Shown here one piece after another: positions 61,807 through 64,000 of a stretch of 64,000 nucleotides of DNA (positions within the stretch are counted from its first letter, which is position 1; each line of letters starts with the position of its first letter). Origin of the DNA: Poronia punctata (taxonomy: Eukaryota > Ascomycota > Sordariomycetes > Xylariales > Xylariaceae); contig MU401650.1 in the NCBI GenBank assembly GCA_022579005.1, positions 1 to 64,000 on the forward strand, written 5' to 3'. Under the pieces are notes generated by a model. It searched no databases and had not been told where the DNA came from. It worked only from the letters and a program-made list of their open reading frames with translations. The position numbers and the translations under genes are program-made.

Positions 61807-62553
61807 ATGATTTCCCTTGTGGCATTCGACCTCGACGGCACGCTCGCGGAGAGCAAACAACCGCTCAAAGACTCCATGGGCGAAGCACTCGCAGACCTAC
61901 TGGCGGTAGCTCACGTAGCTGTGATATCCGGAGGCGATTGGCCGCAATTCCAGAAACAAGTTGCCAGCCGTCTCCCCGCACGAGCGGACTTGTCCAAGCT
62001 CTGGCTCATGCCAACAACGGGCACGAAACTCTACACATATCGCAGCGGGGAATGGGGTCCCGTATACGCAGAGTTATTCGACGACGACGTGAAGAAGCAC
62101 ATTCTAAAGTCCTTTGACGATGCGCTAGAGGCCACGGGATTCACGCCGGAGCAGACATGGGGCGAACGCATCGAGGATCGCGGCAGCCAGATCACCTTCT
62201 CGGCCCTGGGTCAACAGGCGCCTATCCATGCGAAGGAGGTCTGGGATCCGGATTTTGCCAAGCGGAAGATTATTCAGGCTGATTTGAAGAAACGGTTGCC
62301 GGATCTGTCTATTAATATGGGCGGTGCCACGTCCATCGACATCACGCAGAAGGGAGTCGACAAGGGCTACGGTTTGAAAAGACTAAGTGAGAAGAGCGGG
62401 ATTCCGCTCCAGCAGATGATGTTTATTGGGGATGCCATTTTCCCTGGCGGCAATGATTATCCGGCGAAAGAGTTGGGACTGAAGACGGTGTGTGTGAAGG
62501 ATCCGAATGGGACTCTTGCGGCTATCGCGGGTATTGTCGCTTGTTTATCTTGA
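61807..62553 (+). CDS. HAD-superfamily phosphatase (Cof / phosphomannomutase-like)
   Basis: Single-exon cytosolic protein of 248 aa. HAD motif 1 is FDLDGTL, with nucleophile D8 and acid D10. Motif 2 is VISGG, motif 3 is the Lys in GVDKGYGL, and motif 4 is FIGDAIFPGGND, which supplies the metal-binding Asp residues. The C2B-type cap between motifs 2 and 3 (about residues 80-180) places it with Cof-type sugar phosphatases and eukaryotic phosphomannomutases, although the full phosphomannomutase signature is not present. Predicted to hydrolyse a sugar phosphate. Intact and of normal length. Confidence 0.9.
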   Translation: MISLVAFDLDGTLAESKQPLKDSMGEALADLLAVAHVAVISGGDWPQFQKQVASRLPARADLSKLWLMPTTGTKLYTYRSGEWGPVYAELFDDDVKKHILKSFDDALEATGFTPEQTWGERIEDRGSQITFSALGQQAPIHAKEVWDPDFAKRKIIQADLKKRLPDLSINMGGATSIDITQKGVDKGYGLKRLSEKSGIPLQQMMFIGDAIFPGGNDYPAKELGLKTVCVKDPNGTLAAIAGIVACLS

Positions 62554-62600
62554 TCAAACAATGTGGACTCTACGAGGGCTAGGGCTAGGATCATCATCCA

Positions 62601-63983
62601 CTAGTATTCGACTTTGCTGAACGCCCTAGCTATATGCAGTGTTATCTCCATCATCTCTGAACTGAGAGCGGCCTGCGCGTCCAGGTCGGCCGGCCATGTC
62701 ATTCGAACCTCGGCCGTCCTTTCCCCAGGGACAAAGCCACCGACATAATCTCGATATTCCCGGGTATTTCTATCCACATCAATCGCCCATCGTCGGTACG
62801 ATGCCCTGTATAGAACCGTGCACATATGTTGAAGTTCTTCAATAGCTTGCTGCACTACGTCGGAACCCAGTCTAGCGTAAGAGCAACTGATCTCGAGGGA
62901 CTCCCTGAGGAGGTTAAAGGAATGCAGAACCAAGTATCTCCGTTCTATGCGTTCGAGACGGGCAGGCCCAGACCCGTCCGACGTGATTGCGGCACTGGTA
63001 GTTATTTCCCTTTCAAGAACTTTCAAGATTTTGTCAAGTCTGTCTGCACCGTTTTCCACGAATGTGATATAATCTGCGAACGCCATGGTAATACTCTCCA
63101 GCAGAGATATTATAGATCCATCCCAAGTCTTCAATGGTGGTATAGGGGTCCACTCAGAGCAGCCGACGGTGGAACCGAAGAGGTACAAAAGCTCGTCGTT
63201 GCGCGGGAGTATCAAGTTGCTCCATGTCGGAGATAAGATCTTATCCCCGACGGGCAACATCTGTCCCATCCCCTCAAAAGCGCCATGGCAATACTTGTAG
63301 CCATCTTCACCCCTATTCCCGTTGCAAGAGCTCCAGTGATTGTGGAGCTCCCACAGTCGATCCCGTAGTGAAATCTCGACTTCTTTCTGTATATTGTTCA
63401 ACGTCTCGATTTGATCCCTCAGAGACGTAAGAGTTGTTATTAAGGGATCGCTGTTGATTTTCCCCACTACCTTTTTTACCTCCGATGTCAGGCGTCTTGA
63501 AAAAGGCAAAAGTCCCAGAGTGAGGTAGTCCTCCGTATTCTCCTTTCTAGCTCGCAAGTTTGCTAGCATATCTGTCAAATTCTCCGCCGTGGGAAGGACG
63601 AAGAATTGCACATATTCCGAGAAAGAGTGTGCGCATCTCTGGCAGTGAGGAGTAGGGGTAGCAGTTGGGTATGTCTTCGCAGGTTTCGAGAGAGGATGGA
63701 CACATTGTTCGCATTGTGAGCAATGTACGGTTATTGTCGTGGATGACTCCAATGGTGCTATTGTTTTCTGATCCGGGATGGAGATTGAGTCGAGGGGTTC
63801 CAGATATTCGTGAGGCATAATCCACAGTGGGACGATGACTGTGTCCGGTCGCGAGATGTTTGAACTAGAAGGCCTGAGGCTCGGGTAAGTGTGGGACAGA
63901 ACCGCGTGGCAGATACCGTTCGGGTTAAACCTTGGGTTGCACCAGGAAAAGATAGCTAGGAATAGTACAATCCAGATAATCAT
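62601..63983 (-). CDS. Hypothetical secreted or lumenal protein
   Basis: Open frame of 460 aa, convergent with the HAD gene (47 bases between stops). It starts with a hydrophobic segment, MIIWIVLFLAIFSW, likely a signal peptide. A Cys-rich patch (CSQCEQC..HCQRC, about residues 88-117) precedes a long helical region with coiled-coil-like stretches (about 170-215). A segment with further Cys (CNGNRGEDGYKYC) follows, and the rest is helical. No catalytic motif recognised. The start lies only 17 bases from the window end, so an upstream exon cannot be excluded. Confidence 0.65.
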   Translation of the reverse strand: MIIWIVLFLAIFSWCNPRFNPNGICHAVLSHTYPSLRPSSSNISRPDTVIVPLWIMPHEYLEPLDSISIPDQKTIAPLESSTTITVHCSQCEQCVHPLSKPAKTYPTATPTPHCQRCAHSFSEYVQFFVLPTAENLTDMLANLRARKENTEDYLTLGLLPFSRRLTSEVKKVVGKINSDPLITTLTSLRDQIETLNNIQKEVEISLRDRLWELHNHWSSCNGNRGEDGYKYCHGAFEGMGQMLPVGDKILSPTWSNLILPRNDELLYLFGSTVGCSEWTPIPPLKTWDGSIISLLESITMAFADYITFVENGADRLDKILKVLEREITTSAAITSDGSGPARLERIERRYLVLHSFNLLRESLEISCSYARLGSDVVQQAIEELQHMCTVLYRASYRRWAIDVDRNTREYRDYVGGFVPGERTAEVRMTWPADLDAQAALSSEMMEITLHIARAFSKVEY

Positions 63984-64000
63984 GATCGCTCGCTCCTTGG

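Overview
The window looks like a piece of a filamentous ascomycete (Pezizomycotina) nuclear genome. The genes carry short introns of about 45-160 bases with GT..AG ends and frequent GCTAAC-type branch sites. Gene-bearing DNA of ordinary base composition alternates abruptly with extremely A+T-rich blocks full of decayed repeats, the pattern left by repeat-induced point mutation (RIP). The gene families (GH10 xylanase with a fungal CBM1, HR-PKS, UstYa/DUF3328, fungal rhodopsin-domain membrane protein, Isp7-like 2OG oxygenase, HSPA12-like Hsp70) are typical of plant-associated or saprotrophic ascomycetes. No RNA genes or CRISPR arrays were recognised.

Layout. 1-5.04 kb is an AT-rich repeat block with 79-bp and ~84-bp tandem repeats. 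5.4-6.8 kb holds a secreted CBM1-GH10 endo-xylanase (minus). 8.3-11.1 kb holds a broken highly-reducing polyketide synthase remnant (minus): methyltransferase and ketoreductase parts, one frameshift, no KS/AT/DH and almost no ER. 12.2-13.4 kb is a small LTR-like element with two 236-bp direct repeats, an internal minisatellite and a flanking target-site-like duplication. 15.3-16.9 kb has a nucleotidyltransferase-fold gene and an orphan gene. 17.23-34.24 kb is a 17-kb AT-rich block containing a decayed ~8.85-kb LTR retrotransposon with 173-bp LTRs and a TATAG target duplication. 34.6-36.9 kb is a type-B carboxylesterase with six exons, one intron being GC-AG. 38.4-39.8 kb is a rhodopsin-domain membrane protein.

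The most interesting locus is 40.5-43.85 kb. Two UstYa-family (DUF3328) oxidase genes flank a small, intron-containing gene that encodes a signal peptide followed by seven near-identical repeats. Six of these end in an Arg-Arg (kexin-type) site, and the seventh ends at the stop codon. This is the architecture of a dikaritin-type RiPP (ribosomally synthesised, post-translationally modified peptide) cluster. The presumed cores come in two interleaved forms, VHISEGF (3 copies) and VQVSEGF (4 copies), which I do not recognise as any described product.

To the right are a coiled-coil orphan protein (45-46.1 kb), an HSPA12-like Hsp70 (47.5-49.7 kb, nine exons), an Isp7-like 2OG-Fe(II) oxygenase (50.2-51.3 kb), a DHA1-type MFS transporter (53.2-55 kb), an FAD amine oxidase with one unresolved exon junction (55.7-57.6 kb), a C2H2 zinc-finger protein (57.9-60.2 kb), a HAD phosphatase (61.8-62.6 kb) and a putative secreted orphan (62.6-64 kb). 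Oxygenase, transporter and amine oxidase could belong to a wider secondary-metabolism neighbourhood, but a conserved-looking Hsp70 gene separates them from the RiPP core and the link is only inference.
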